Shown here: in pieces, positions 39,100-50,340 of the stretch | Numbering within the stretch: the first letter of the stretch is position 1 | Layout: every line of letters starts with the position of its first letter | Notes under the pieces: model-generated | Database searches by the model: none | Told to the model about the DNA's origin: nothing | Seen by the model: the letters and a program-made list of their open reading frames with translations, nothing else | Program-made: the position numbers and the translations under genes | From: CAYUPI01 sp964446585 | GTDB lineage: Bacteria; Verrucomicrobiota; Verrucomicrobiia; Limisphaerales; UBA8199 | Reading direction: 5' to 3' | DNA: 64,000 nt | Assembly: GCA_964446585.1 (NCBI GenBank) | Contig: CAYUPI010000022.1 | Location: forward strand, 1 to 64,000

Positions 39100-41519
39100 A
39101 AGTACAGTGTTCCTGCGGAGCCAAGTCGGCCTTCGAGATCACGCCGGCGATGAAGACCAACCCGGTGAGGTTCATCTGTCCAGCCTGTGGCCTGGACGCC
39201 TCCGAGTTCGTTGATGGGCTGATCCGGCAGGAACTTGGGCAATCCTCGACCCCGGCCGGTCGAGTCGTGCTCATCGGCGCGACGCGAGAGGCTTCCGTCC
39301 ACACAACAAGCCAAACCGTGCCGGCAACTGCGCCGCCACCGGCCACGCTTCGCGTCCGAATAAATACCCCTGGCGCTTCGGCCAGCAGCCAGCCTGGTCC
39401 GGCGGCGACAGAAAATCCAGACTTGCCGAGCTGCCCAAAGCATCCGGGCCAGGTTGCCACTGAAAAATGTTACGTCTGCTCGAAGCCCATCTGTCCGAAA
39501 TGTATGGAATTGTTCGGCTATGTTTGCTCGCCGCTGTGCAAAGCCAAGGCCGACTCTCATGGTATCCAGGTTCCGGTGTATGAAGGTCAGGCGGCCGTCG
39601 TCGAGGCGCGACTCTGGCGTCGGGTGCGTTGGGTTGCGTGGGGTGTGGGCACGGTCGTGGTGGCGCTGCTGGGGTTTTGGTTTTGGTATGCCTGGTTTGG
39701 CTCGACGCCTAAAGTTGTGTTCTCGATAGGGTTTCCGCAGCCGGCGTACTCGGGACAATCGGAGTTGGCTGGCAAAGAGCAAGTGGTCTTCCTTCACGGC
39801 GGCACGCTGGCCCGGCACGACATGCAACAAAAGAAAGAGGTCTGGTCAAGCTACTTGATCAATACGAACGACATCCAGGCTGAGGTTGCGCGGGAAATCG
39901 CGCGCGTCAAAGTCCTGATCGACAAGGCAAACGCCGACGCTTCGGAGTTTATTCCGAAAATGCCTGATCCGGAAAAGCTGGCCCGGTCGCTTGAACGGCA
40001 GGCCGCCGCTGCCCTCGAACTGCGGGTCCACGGGCAGAACATCTGGATTTTGTCGGGAGAAAAACTCACTCGCTATGATTGGGACACTGGGAAACCTGCC
40101 CAGGAAATCAAGATCCCGCCAGGCTACGGGAGCTTAATCGCCCAGGGAGAAGAATTGCTGCTGCTGAATGCCGAAACAGGCCAACCTGCGATCACGCACA
40201 TCAACCTGGCAACTTGTGACTCCAAGACGAGTCCGTTCGGCAGCCAAGCCCCGTCGGCAACATCAGCACCGGCCAATAACACTGGGCCTCCTGGCCGGCC
40301 AGGCCAGCCACAACGAGAGCTTGCGGGTCTTCCGACGGGCATGCCCGGAAGAGACGCTGGCAAAGTGATGGACCCGGCAAAGGTCGCCGCGCAGGCACAG
40401 CATATGTCGTTGCCTGCGCGGATTGCTTTGCCGGCGGTGCTGGCTAACAGTTGGAGCCAGGAGCGCACACTGGCGGAACTCAACGACGCGCCTGGGAACA
40501 AAACTCGCGCCTCCGCGGCCCCAACCCACTTCGAGCACGTCATGCTGATTCCTACCCGGGACGGTGTGATTGAATTCTCCAGCCGAATGATCGAGCAAAA
40601 AACCATCGCACGCGCCGCCATGAAGGCCGGTCCGGCGAAATCTGCTCTCGAGGGCCCGGTCAATGTCACGCAAACGGCGGAAGTGGCCAATGAAATTCTC
40701 AACGAGATGCAACGCGCGCGCGGCGGCGAGACGATCGAGGAGGACGTGAGCCGCTATGGCGTGACCTTGCGGCAGACAGGCGCGTCCGAGAGATGGACGG
40801 GCGAAGTCATTGGACCTCCCAGTGTGTTCCCGCTCGCAACGGTGAACGTGGTAGCGGGTTCCAAGATGATTATCGTCCTGGACAAGACAAACAAAAAACT
40901 GTGGCAAAGCACACTCAACTACGAGTTGTCCGGCGGGCCGTCCGTCCCGGACGAGGAGAACAACCCGTATGGACAGGGTCCATGTGTCGAACGCAAGGAC
41001 ACTTTGTTCGTGTTCGATGCCGGCGTGCTGGCGGCCTTCGAACTCAAAACTGGAAACGCGCGGTGGCGCCTTCCTTCGGTGGGTATCACCGGCGTGTTTT
41101 TCGATGATCAGGGAATGATGTACGTGAACTCGACGACGGGCAGCCCGGAGAGCATCAAGTTTTCCCACCAGATTAACATCAACCAGAAGGCGGTTTCGGT
41201 GGTGCTCAAAATCGACCCGGCCAACGGCAAGATTGTGTGGACGGCCCAGCCGGGCGGCCTGGTCAATTACGTCTCCGGAAAATATATATACACGATGCAG
41301 TCTTTCGCGCCGGAAGAGGAGGAGGACAACCCATACCGGCAAGAGACTGGATTCGAGGCGCTGCCCTACCTGCGGATCCAGCGGCTCAACCCCAAGAATG
41401 GTTATCCAAGGTGGGAATACTTCCACCATCGATGCCCCGTCGATGTGCGATTCGACAAGAACACCATCCGGCTGGTATTCAAGAAAGAGGTGCAGGTGTT
41501 AAAGACGCTGGCGTGGTAG
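39096..41519 (+). CDS. membrane-anchored zinc-ribbon/PQQ-like propeller protein
   Basis: An 807-residue protein joined to the prepilin gene by an ATGA overlap. It starts with a Cys-rich zinc ribbon (CSCGAKS to CPACG) and a B-box-like Cys/His module at about 111-145 (CPKHPG, CYVCSKPICPKC). A single membrane span follows (about 178-205, WVAWGVGTVVVALLGFWFWYAW). The remaining 600 residues contain PQQ-like blades (WDTGKPAQEIK, FELKTGNARWRLPS, IDPANGKIVWTAQPGG) and should be outside the membrane. The role is unknown; the gene order suggests a link to the prepilin. Confidence 0.78.
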   Translation: MKVQCSCGAKSAFEITPAMKTNPVRFICPACGLDASEFVDGLIRQELGQSSTPAGRVVLIGATREASVHTTSQTVPATAPPPATLRVRINTPGASASSQPGPAATENPDLPSCPKHPGQVATEKCYVCSKPICPKCMELFGYVCSPLCKAKADSHGIQVPVYEGQAAVVEARLWRRVRWVAWGVGTVVVALLGFWFWYAWFGSTPKVVFSIGFPQPAYSGQSELAGKEQVVFLHGGTLARHDMQQKKEVWSSYLINTNDIQAEVAREIARVKVLIDKANADASEFIPKMPDPEKLARSLERQAAAALELRVHGQNIWILSGEKLTRYDWDTGKPAQEIKIPPGYGSLIAQGEELLLLNAETGQPAITHINLATCDSKTSPFGSQAPSATSAPANNTGPPGRPGQPQRELAGLPTGMPGRDAGKVMDPAKVAAQAQHMSLPARIALPAVLANSWSQERTLAELNDAPGNKTRASAAPTHFEHVMLIPTRDGVIEFSSRMIEQKTIARAAMKAGPAKSALEGPVNVTQTAEVANEILNEMQRARGGETIEEDVSRYGVTLRQTGASERWTGEVIGPPSVFPLATVNVVAGSKMIIVLDKTNKKLWQSTLNYELSGGPSVPDEENNPYGQGPCVERKDTLFVFDAGVLAAFELKTGNARWRLPSVGITGVFFDDQGMMYVNSTTGSPESIKFSHQININQKAVSVVLKIDPANGKIVWTAQPGGLVNYVSGKYIYTMQSFAPEEEEDNPYRQETGFEALPYLRIQRLNPKNGYPRWEYFHHRCPVDVRFDKNTIRLVFKKEVQVLKTLAW

Positions 41520-41561
41520 GCCGTAGGCGTCGGCCTAAGCCGCGACACTGAGGCGCCGGCT

Positions 41562-43391
<1,830 letters not shown>

Positions 43392-43550
43392 ATCGCTTCT
43401 AAAAGTCGTCGAATGCTGGTGGCTGAAATTCAGCCCGGAATATGTGAACCGAGCCAGACCGAGTCAAGCGGCGAAAATGAAAACATCAACAAAAAAATCA
43501 CGGGCTGAATCGAGGCTTGACGGTCCGGGCGGATGTGATTGCATGAGCCG

Positions 43551-43946
43551 ATGAAAAAGAAAATCTTTCTGGCTTTAATCGGGGCGGGACTCATCGGCGC
43601 CGGCTGCGTTTCTACGGTCACGGGCAGAAACACGGCGGGTGTGCCGTTCATCAAGGACTCGGTCCAGGGCCGCTATGAGCGGCCGATGGACCAGGTGTTT
43701 GAGGCGGCCAAAGAGGTCGTCAAGTTCAATGGCACACTGGTGAATGAAAGCATTTTGCACAGCGAAACCAATGCCGTCAAAACGGTCGAAGGCAAAATCA
43801 ACCAGCGAACAGTTTGGGTGCGCGTTGAAGCAGTGGATCCGAAAGTCACCGGCGTCACCGTGCAGACCCGCACCCCGGGCGGCGGCTCCGATATTGATCT
43901 GGCGCACGAGGTCGAGAAACAAATCGCTTTGAAACTCGTGCGCTGA
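43551..43946 (+). CDS. small lipoprotein (DUF3568-like)
   Basis: A lipoprotein of about 131 residues from the ATG at 43551. A basic start and hydrophobic core lead to the lipobox LIGAGC. The mature part is a single alpha/beta domain (ALQ-like region FEAAKEVVKFNGTLVNES, then WVRVEAVDPKVTGVTVQTRT) that fits the DUF3568 family of outer-membrane lipoproteins. It is divergent from rpoD. Function unknown. Confidence 0.78.
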   Translation: MKKKIFLALIGAGLIGAGCVSTVTGRNTAGVPFIKDSVQGRYERPMDQVFEAAKEVVKFNGTLVNESILHSETNAVKTVEGKINQRTVWVRVEAVDPKVTGVTVQTRTPGGGSDIDLAHEVEKQIALKLVR

Positions 43947-43975
43947 GGCGCGAGGCAAAACAAACCGCAAAGAAG

Positions 43976-45172
43976 CTACCGCGGCGGAGCCGCCCTTTTC
44001 AGGCCGATATTCTGCTCGTAGGTATCGAGCCTGACCTCCCCGGTCTTTTCGTTCGCTTTTAGTTCCAGCCGCAAGAGGCTCAGCCGATTCCGGGCCATTT
44101 CAGCCGCCGCAACATTCGGGTTTCGGTCGATAATCCGCTGTAAAGTCTGGCGCACAGCTTCGTACTGGGCGCCTGACCGGATCTGCAAATCGGCCAACAG
44201 ATTGAGCCAGTGAACCACCAGCTTTTCCGGCTGGTTAGGTTCGGCAATCATCTGCTCCAATTCTCCAGTCGCCAGGTCAATGCGCTGGTAATGCTCAACA
44301 TAAAGCACGGCCAGCTTTTCCCGCGCCTCCATATCGAGCGGGTGTTGCTCGAGGTGTTTCACGTACTGCGCGGCCAACTGACCCGGGTCGGTCACCGCCG
44401 GTTTGGGCTGGTCCCGCGCCTGGAGCAGGCCCAGGTTGTGCACCCCTTCCGGCACGGCGAATTTTTTGTGCTCGCGTGGCGCCATCGGCACGTCCGCGCC
44501 GCCCAGGTGCGCGATGCGCTGGGCCGCGCCGAGGGCGAATTCAGTGTCCGGCAGCAGCTCACAAATCTTTTCCAGGGCGCGCCGCGCCGCTTCACGGTCC
44601 TGTCCAAATTTCAGTTGCCAGTCGGCCAGCGAGTAGAGCGCGAAAACGATGTTCTTGGGAACATGGCCGGGCTGCGCGCAGAAGCGCTGAACGGTCAACT
44701 CTGCGCCGGGCAGATCCTGGAGATCCTCGGCCAGAATCTGCGCCAGAAGCAGATGGCCTTCGACGTCAGTCGGAAATCGTTCGAGCTGTTGGCGAACGTC
44801 AGCGACGGCTTCCTGGTACCGGCCCTGTTTTTGTTTCGAGCGCGCCACCGAATAGAGCGGGGCTGGATCGGGTGGGACGCTGCCCCCGTCAAAAATGCTC
44901 GTTAGTGGTTTGATCAGAAAAGGAACGATGTGCGGCGTCCAGATGAAGGAGAGCACGATGCCGCAGATGGCGATGAGGAACGGCGCCAACGGTCCGAGCA
45001 GCTTCAACGACAGCAATATCAATGCGACCAACGGCAAGGTCAGGGCCCACTTGAAGGCCATGCTCCGGGGCTCCTCGGCATTGCGAATGGTGTGGACGAT
45101 CAGCCAGATCACCAGGGCCGCGCCCAAGGCCAGGATGAGCACGCCGCGAATCGCTTCCCCGGTCAAGTTCAT
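43976..45172 (-). CDS. membrane TPR protein
   Basis: A protein of about 398 residues from the ATG at 45172. The longer frame to 45337 would read through the inverted-repeat element and is unlikely. Three membrane segments lie within the first 100 residues, after which TPR-like repeats (YSVARSKQKQGRYQEAVADVRQQL, AQYVKHLEQHPLDMEAREKLAVLY in parts) fill the rest. It probably acts as a scaffold. It lies downstream of a pilT-like gene on the same strand, but the repeat element separates them. Confidence 0.75.
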   Translation of the reverse strand: MNLTGEAIRGVLILALGAALVIWLIVHTIRNAEEPRSMAFKWALTLPLVALILLSLKLLGPLAPFLIAICGIVLSFIWTPHIVPFLIKPLTSIFDGGSVPPDPAPLYSVARSKQKQGRYQEAVADVRQQLERFPTDVEGHLLLAQILAEDLQDLPGAELTVQRFCAQPGHVPKNIVFALYSLADWQLKFGQDREAARRALEKICELLPDTEFALGAAQRIAHLGGADVPMAPREHKKFAVPEGVHNLGLLQARDQPKPAVTDPGQLAAQYVKHLEQHPLDMEAREKLAVLYVEHYQRIDLATGELEQMIAEPNQPEKLVVHWLNLLADLQIRSGAQYEAVRQTLQRIIDRNPNVAAAEMARNRLSLLRLELKANEKTGEVRLDTYEQNIGLKRAAPPR

Positions 45173-45232
45173 CACTTGCTTTGACAGCGTAACGAGGCAA
45201 AGCGCACGAGGTTTGTCGCTCGGTTTTTGGTG

Positions 45233-45341
45233 GAGTGCGCCCGTCCCCGGGCGCAGCAACTCCGGAAGGACTGAACGTGCTGGAATTCTCGGAACAGTTC
45301 CGCTTTGCTCGGATGCTGCGCCCGGGGACGGGCGCACTCCG
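45233..45341. repeat. family A inverted-repeat element, copy 2 (intergenic)
   Basis: A perfect 27-bp inverted repeat, left arm 45233-45259 and right arm 45315-45341, encloses 55 bases. Arm core and total length match the element inside the aminotransferase gene at 20649-20758. It lies between the pilT-like gene and the membrane TPR gene. Confidence 0.88.
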
Positions 45342-45398
45342 GTTTCTTTCGCTATCCCTCACTGAGGCCTTACGCACGAGATTTGTCCCGCTTCCGCC

Positions 45399-46463
45399 TC
45401 AAGACGGCTGTCGCTGCCGGTTGATCTGGTCCGGGTGCCGCGCCCGGCTCAGCGCAGTGTCATACGTGATGAGACACTTGCAATAGAGATCGTAGAGGCA
45501 GTTATCCATGAGGGTCATGCCTTCTTTGCGGCCTGTCTGGATGGTGTTTTCCAATTGGTGAATCTGGTTCTCACGGATCAGATTGCGGACGGCGCCGTTG
45601 GCCACGATCAGCTCGTAGGCCAAAACGCGCCGGGTCCGGTCGGCGGCGGGCAAGAGCTCCTGCGCGATGATCCCCTGCAACGCATTGGACAACTGCAGGA
45701 TGATTTGTTTCTGGGAGCTGCCCTCGAACACGCCGATCATCCGCTCCAGCGCGTGCGAGACGCTTGGCGAATGCATCGTCGCCAGCACCAGGTGCCCCGT
45801 CTCCGCCGCGGTCAGGGCAGTCGAGATCGCTTCGAAATCGCGCATTTCGCCGACGACGATAACGTCCGGATCCTGCCGCAGGACGTGGATCAGGGCGCGG
45901 TTGAAGGAGCGCACGTCGGTCAATACCTCCTGTTGCACGACAATTGCCCGTTTGTTCGAGTGGACGAATTCGATCGGGTCTTCGATCGTAACGATCTTGC
46001 AGCGGCGCTCGGTATTGATCAGGTCCACCAAATAGTTGAGCGTGGTGGTTTTGCCCGCGCCGGTCGGGCCGGTCACCAGCACCAGCCCGTTGGGCCGGCG
46101 CGCCAGCTCGTCCAATTTCTCCGGCAGTCCGAGTTCTTCCCGCGTCGAAATGCGGTCGCCGCAGAATCGGCAGCTTAGTTCCGGGTGGCCATTGCGCCGA
46201 TAAACGGTCGCGCGGACGCGCCCCGCCGCCGGGTGCATCAGCGAAATGCACAGTTCCCACTCCTGCTCGAATTTCTCGCGCTGCTGTGAGTTCAGCAGGC
46301 TATAGGTCATCAGCTCGATTTCGTCTTCCGTCAGCGCGTCTTCATCGGCCAGGATGATCTCGCCGTTGACGCGAAAAGCAGGCGGCACGCCGGCGACCAG
46401 GTGCAGATCGGACGCGTCGCATTTGTTGGCTGCTCCAAGCAATCGGTCCAGTTCAGCGCTCAT
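45399..46463 (-). CDS. PilT-like type IV pilus retraction ATPase
   Basis: A 354-residue secretion ATPase of the PilT family. The N-terminal PAS-like domain carries the family start DASDLHLVAGVPPAFRVNG. The ATPase domain has Walker A in VTGPTGAGKTTT, the Asp box TIEDPIEFVH, Walker B RQDPDVIVVGEMRD and the His box GHLVLATMHSPS. PilT drives pilus retraction and twitching; some paralogues (PilU-like) are accessory. It starts 22 bases after the end of the upstream TPR gene, suggesting one operon. Confidence 0.92.
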   Translation of the reverse strand: MSAELDRLLGAANKCDASDLHLVAGVPPAFRVNGEIILADEDALTEDEIELMTYSLLNSQQREKFEQEWELCISLMHPAAGRVRATVYRRNGHPELSCRFCGDRISTREELGLPEKLDELARRPNGLVLVTGPTGAGKTTTLNYLVDLINTERRCKIVTIEDPIEFVHSNKRAIVVQQEVLTDVRSFNRALIHVLRQDPDVIVVGEMRDFEAISTALTAAETGHLVLATMHSPSVSHALERMIGVFEGSSQKQIILQLSNALQGIIAQELLPAADRTRRVLAYELIVANGAVRNLIRENQIHQLENTIQTGRKEGMTLMDNCLYDLYCKCLITYDTALSRARHPDQINRQRQPS

Positions 46464-46485
46464 ATTGAATTGGAACCTGTCCTTC

Positions 46486-47259
46486 TCATCGGCGGACCAG
46501 CCGGCGCCAGCAGCCGCGCAAGCGCGAGCTGAGGCCGGCGCGCTTCAGCTTCGACAGGGCATCGGATGCGCCGCAGCCCGGCTCGAGTTGTTGCGCCTGC
46601 AGGAACGAATGTTTTGCCGGGCCGAGCAGTCCAAGCGCCTGCTGGCATTGTCCGAGCTCCACCCACAGCACGAAATGCGAGGTGTTCCATTCAATGGCCT
46701 GCTGCAATAGTTTAAGCGCCAGTGAGAATTGCTCGTAGTACCGCCGGATCCGCGCCGTGAGCCAGGCGATGAACCAATCGTCCGGGGCCAGCAACCGCGC
46801 CTTCTCGAAGCAGTAATCCGCGCGCGCTTCGGCTCGCGCCAGCAACACGTCCCCACGGGCCAGCCACAGGTAGGGCGTGTCACCACGCTCTTCGATGGCG
46901 GCGTCGGAGAACGACAGAGCCCCTTGCAACTCGCCAAGGCGGCCCAATGCGACCGCTTTGGCGGCCAGCAATTCGGGCTCGCGCGGAAAGCGTTCGAGCG
47001 CTTTGTCGGCCCAGAGCTTGGCTTCCTGGAATTCGCCCAGTTCGATCAGCATTCGCACCTGGCCGGTCCATGCCTCGGCGTTTCCGGGATTGAATTCCAG
47101 CACCTTGGAATAGAGCCGGAGCGCCTGGTCGAAATTGGCGTTTTCGAACGCGGCCCGGGCGTCGGCAAGATACTCGATTTCGCCCTTGGCCAGCGGTTTC
47201 TGGAGCCGCGACTGGTCATCGGACTGGTTGCCGAACTCGAGATTGTTGAACCGGCTCAT
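46486..47259 (-). CDS. TPR-repeat protein
   Basis: A 257-residue soluble protein of tetratricopeptide repeats. Repeats can be seen in AFENANFDQALRLYSKVLEF, AWTGQVRMLIELGEFQEAKL and the WLARGDVLLARAEARADYCF region. No signal peptide. It lies directly upstream of the pilT-like gene on the same strand (22 bases), so it may assist pilus function. The exact role cannot be told. Confidence 0.78.
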   Translation of the reverse strand: MSRFNNLEFGNQSDDQSRLQKPLAKGEIEYLADARAAFENANFDQALRLYSKVLEFNPGNAEAWTGQVRMLIELGEFQEAKLWADKALERFPREPELLAAKAVALGRLGELQGALSFSDAAIEERGDTPYLWLARGDVLLARAEARADYCFEKARLLAPDDWFIAWLTARIRRYYEQFSLALKLLQQAIEWNTSHFVLWVELGQCQQALGLLGPAKHSFLQAQQLEPGCGASDALSKLKRAGLSSRLRGCWRRLVRR

Positions 47260-47397
47260 GGCTTTGGGTGCAGGCCAAACAAGGTGTTCGGCGGTCGGCC
47301 GACGTGTTGGCTACATCTGCGGTTATGAAGGCAAATTAGCCGTTCCATCTCTTAGCGCAAGCTAGTGGTTTCAACCGCTTTCCGTCGCTAATCATCG

Positions 47398-48342
47398 CTA
47401 AGAGGATGACGTATCAGTGGCGCAATCCGGTCGCACCAGGGCCCGAGTCAGTTTCACAAATTGTTCCAGGCTCACCTCCTCGGCCCGGGCTTGGAGGGGG
47501 AGCCGCAACTGCTCGAACGCGCCCGCCAGTTTGTCCGCCGGCCAATCGACTCTCAACAGCTTCATCATCATTTTCCGCCGCTGCGACAAAGAACGCTTCA
47601 CCACTCTATGAAAAACTCTTTGCTCCACCGGCCCGAGTAACGGCCGTGGTCGTCGAACGAGGGTGACACAAGCCGAATCCACGTCCGGCTCCGGGAAAAA
47701 GCAGCTTGCCGGGATTCTGAAAAAATCCGCCGGACGATAGTTCAGTTGGACCAGGAGCGTCAGCAGGCCGTAATCGGGGTCGCCCGGCCCGGCCATGAGA
47801 CGCCGCGCCACTTCAAACTGCAATGTGACTACCATGCGCTCGGGCCCGCGCTCGGCCTGCGCCAGTTCCACCAGAATGCGTGACGCCGCTGAGTACGGGA
47901 GGTTCGCTACCAGTTTCCACTCGCTCCAATCCCGTGGCTCCCGCCGCAGGAACTCCAGTGCATCACCGTGGAGCAACGTCAGTTTTGAGTTCCCAGTTCG
48001 GAGTCCGGAGTTCGATGTTCGACGTTCGATATTCGATGTCGAGTTTTGGATGTTGGACGTTGAATGTTGGTTGTTGGATGTTTCATTCTCCTTTCTCGTC
48101 AACACCTCAATGAGCCTCTCATCCTTCTCTATCGCCACCACTTCTCCCGCCTCGGCCACGAGCAGCTCCGTCAATGGCCCAAGCCCCGGCCCGATTTCGA
48201 GCACCTTGTCTGACCGGTCCAGCTCCGCCGCGGCTACGATTCGCCGGAGCTGATTGCCATCGTGCAGAAAGTTCTGCCCGAGCGATTTCGTCAGTTGAAT
48301 GCCGTGCTCAGCCAGGAGCTGCTTCATCTCCGACAACTTCAT
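47398..48342 (-). CDS. rsmA: 16S rRNA dimethyladenosine transferase (RsmA), with repeat insert
   Basis: RsmA (KsgA) dimethylates two adjacent adenines near the 3' end of 16S rRNA. The start (LTKSLGQNFLHDGNQLRRI), SAM motif I (VLEIGPGLGPLTE), motif II (VVAIEKDERL), the GDALEF strand and the catalytic NLPYSAAS motif are all present. Between motif II and GDALEF, residues about 84-120 are a Ser/Asn/Thr-rich insert (TSNIQNSTSNIERRTSNS) encoded by a degenerate repeat at 47981-48090. Normal RsmA has no such insert; length is 314 against about 270-280. Confidence 0.93.
   Translation of the reverse strand: MKLSEMKQLLAEHGIQLTKSLGQNFLHDGNQLRRIVAAAELDRSDKVLEIGPGLGPLTELLVAEAGEVVAIEKDERLIEVLTRKENETSNNQHSTSNIQNSTSNIERRTSNSGLRTGNSKLTLLHGDALEFLRREPRDWSEWKLVANLPYSAASRILVELAQAERGPERMVVTLQFEVARRLMAGPGDPDYGLLTLLVQLNYRPADFFRIPASCFFPEPDVDSACVTLVRRPRPLLGPVEQRVFHRVVKRSLSQRRKMMMKLLRVDWPADKLAGAFEQLRLPLQARAEEVSLEQFVKLTRALVRPDCATDTSSS
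47981..48090. repeat. degenerate short-tandem repeat inside rsmA
   Basis: About 110 bases made of variants of GATGTTGGA / GTTCGATATTC words. On the minus strand it reads TSNIQ-like units in the rsmA frame without a stop. Repeats with this protein signature are frequent between genes in PVC-group genomes (family knowledge); here one lies within a conserved gene. Confidence 0.8.
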
Positions 48343-48579
48343 CCGCGAAGGTTAGTCGGATCTTCCAGAATGCGAAACGCGGAACGTGATCCCGCCGCCA
48401 CTTGGAATTGCCGCCGTCAAGCTGCGACATAACGCAAGAGGCCTCAACCGCAGGGGAGCAAGATGTTTATAGAAACGCGGCCCTGCTTGACCAGCAAGCT
48501 CCGGAGGAGCGCCAGCATAATAGCAACGACCAGACCGACAGCGCGGCAAAGGTTTAGAGGAGCGGGATCTAAGAAATGC

Positions 48580-50259
48580 TCACTTCCCTCTTCGCGCCTG
48601 GTCCAGCAGCCTGCGCTCCTCCGGCAAGGGCCGACCTTTCTCCGCCGCGGCAAAGTAGGGCTCAGCCTGATGCTGTTCACCCGACGCCGCCAGCATTACC
48701 GCGTAATAAAGCGCGATCTCGGGACGGTGCAATTCTCGCTCCGGGAAGCCCCGCATCAGCTTCAGGCCCTCGGCGGTTTTGCCTTGGGCATGCAAGGCAT
48801 AGGCGTATGTGGAAACCAGAGCCGCGTTGGTTTTGGCCGCGACATAGATTTCGCGGGCCAGGAGTTGCGAACGCGTCAGGTCGCGTCCCAGCAACAGGCC
48901 GATGGTGGCGACGTTGTTTTTGAGTTCGGCTGAGTCCGGATGCCGTTCGAGCAGGGCCTGATATACGCGATAGATCCCGGCGGTATCGTCTTTTGCGGTA
49001 TAATCACTCATAAGCATCCGCAACGGCCAATCTTCCGCTCGGGTACGACCGGCGATGGCCCAAAGCACGTCCGCGGTTTCGTCGGTCCAACCCCACGCTC
49101 GGGTCGCTTGCAGCAACACCAAGAGTTGTTCCGCCCGCTTCGAGGCGGCGCTGAGCGCCAGGCGCCAGTTTGCGCCCGCGGCATCCCGCTTGTTCTGCTC
49201 GCGCAGCGCCCGCGCCAGACATGCCAGCCGCAGAAATTCCTGCTCCTCCCAACGCCGGCCCACCAGCCGGTCCTGCAATCCCGGCCAATCCGCCAGGGTC
49301 ACGCAGCATTCCGCCTCGGCCAGCGGGACCGGCATGGTCGTGCGCGTCGCCTTCGGCAAGGAAGCCGTCCAGTCCAGACCTGGCCGGGCCAGGCCGTGGC
49401 CGTTCATCCAGGAAACCGCTCGTGCCACCTTAAGCGCGTTGGTGGCGCACTCGCGCTGCACTCGCGCGAGCGATTCGCTCAGTTGCGCGCTCTGAGACTC
49501 GCGCAACACCGTCAGCCTCAGCAAGCAATCTTCGAGAGTGGCTTCCCTCTGGGCTTGCAGTTGGCGGGATGAATCGTCCGCCGCCGCCACATCGTGGCGG
49601 GCCAGGCCATCGGCCGTGAGCGAGCGCAACGCCGGCAGAGCGAGCGCGGGATCCGTTGCCAGCGCCGCCAGCTCGCGGCGTGCTCTGACTGCGACGTTGG
49701 TATCCACCGACTGAAGTCGAACGGTGGCAAGGTTGAGCTGGTGAAGACGGTTGGTTGGGTCGAGCCTGACTGCGGACTCCAGGTGGGACTCGGCGTCGGG
49801 CAAATGATTCAGCCGGAGTGCCAGTTGCGAGGCTACCAGATGATACGCGGTGTTGGTTTCGGCGAGAGGATGCAACGCCTCCAGCGTCTGCAGGCTGAGG
49901 GGAAACGGCGGCTTCTCGTAGCGCAGGGCGCAGGCGGCAAAAATGATTTTGTTCTCGAGGCTTGGCTCGAGTTCGCACACGCGCCGCCGCCAGCCCAGCG
50001 CGGCGGGCGATTGGCCGCGGTCGAAGAGGTCCGCCATCAGGCGCGTAGCGGCCAGGTTCGAGGAATTCAGGGCCAACGCCACCCGGAGACTGAGAAAGGC
50101 GCTGCGGAAATCGTCTTTTGCCAGAGCTGCCTGGGCTTGTTTCATGGCCCGGGCCTCTTTGTAGCACCGATAGGCGGGGCGACCGAACCAAACCCCGTCT
50201 GCGACCGCGAGCACGAGTGCTAGAGCCGCCAGCATCCAAATTCGTTTCGACCCGATCAC
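48580..50259 (-). CDS. membrane-anchored TPR-like protein
   Basis: A 559-residue protein with one N-terminal membrane span or uncleaved signal (WMLAALALVLAVADGVWFG). Helical repeats of TPR type fill the rest, for example AAALAKDDFRSAFLSLRVAL (in part), AESHLESAVRLDPTNRLHQL and YQALLERHPDSAELKNNVAT. No catalytic motif. Similar exported repeat proteins are common in Verrucomicrobia with no assigned role. Confidence 0.75.
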   Translation of the reverse strand: MIGSKRIWMLAALALVLAVADGVWFGRPAYRCYKEARAMKQAQAALAKDDFRSAFLSLRVALALNSSNLAATRLMADLFDRGQSPAALGWRRRVCELEPSLENKIIFAACALRYEKPPFPLSLQTLEALHPLAETNTAYHLVASQLALRLNHLPDAESHLESAVRLDPTNRLHQLNLATVRLQSVDTNVAVRARRELAALATDPALALPALRSLTADGLARHDVAAADDSSRQLQAQREATLEDCLLRLTVLRESQSAQLSESLARVQRECATNALKVARAVSWMNGHGLARPGLDWTASLPKATRTTMPVPLAEAECCVTLADWPGLQDRLVGRRWEEQEFLRLACLARALREQNKRDAAGANWRLALSAASKRAEQLLVLLQATRAWGWTDETADVLWAIAGRTRAEDWPLRMLMSDYTAKDDTAGIYRVYQALLERHPDSAELKNNVATIGLLLGRDLTRSQLLAREIYVAAKTNAALVSTYAYALHAQGKTAEGLKLMRGFPERELHRPEIALYYAVMLAASGEQHQAEPYFAAAEKGRPLPEERRLLDQARRGK

Positions 50260-50340
50260 TGCTCAAGGATGGCAAAGCGCACCACACATTCAAAGAGTAA
50301 ATGACCGCGCAGCCCATGACGTATGAGAATTCGCTTCCAA

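Noticed and set aside
43976..45337. Start of the membrane TPR gene at 45337
   Set aside because: The first 55 codons would be read from the family A inverted repeat and have no protein character; the ATG at 45172 leads straight into the membrane segments.
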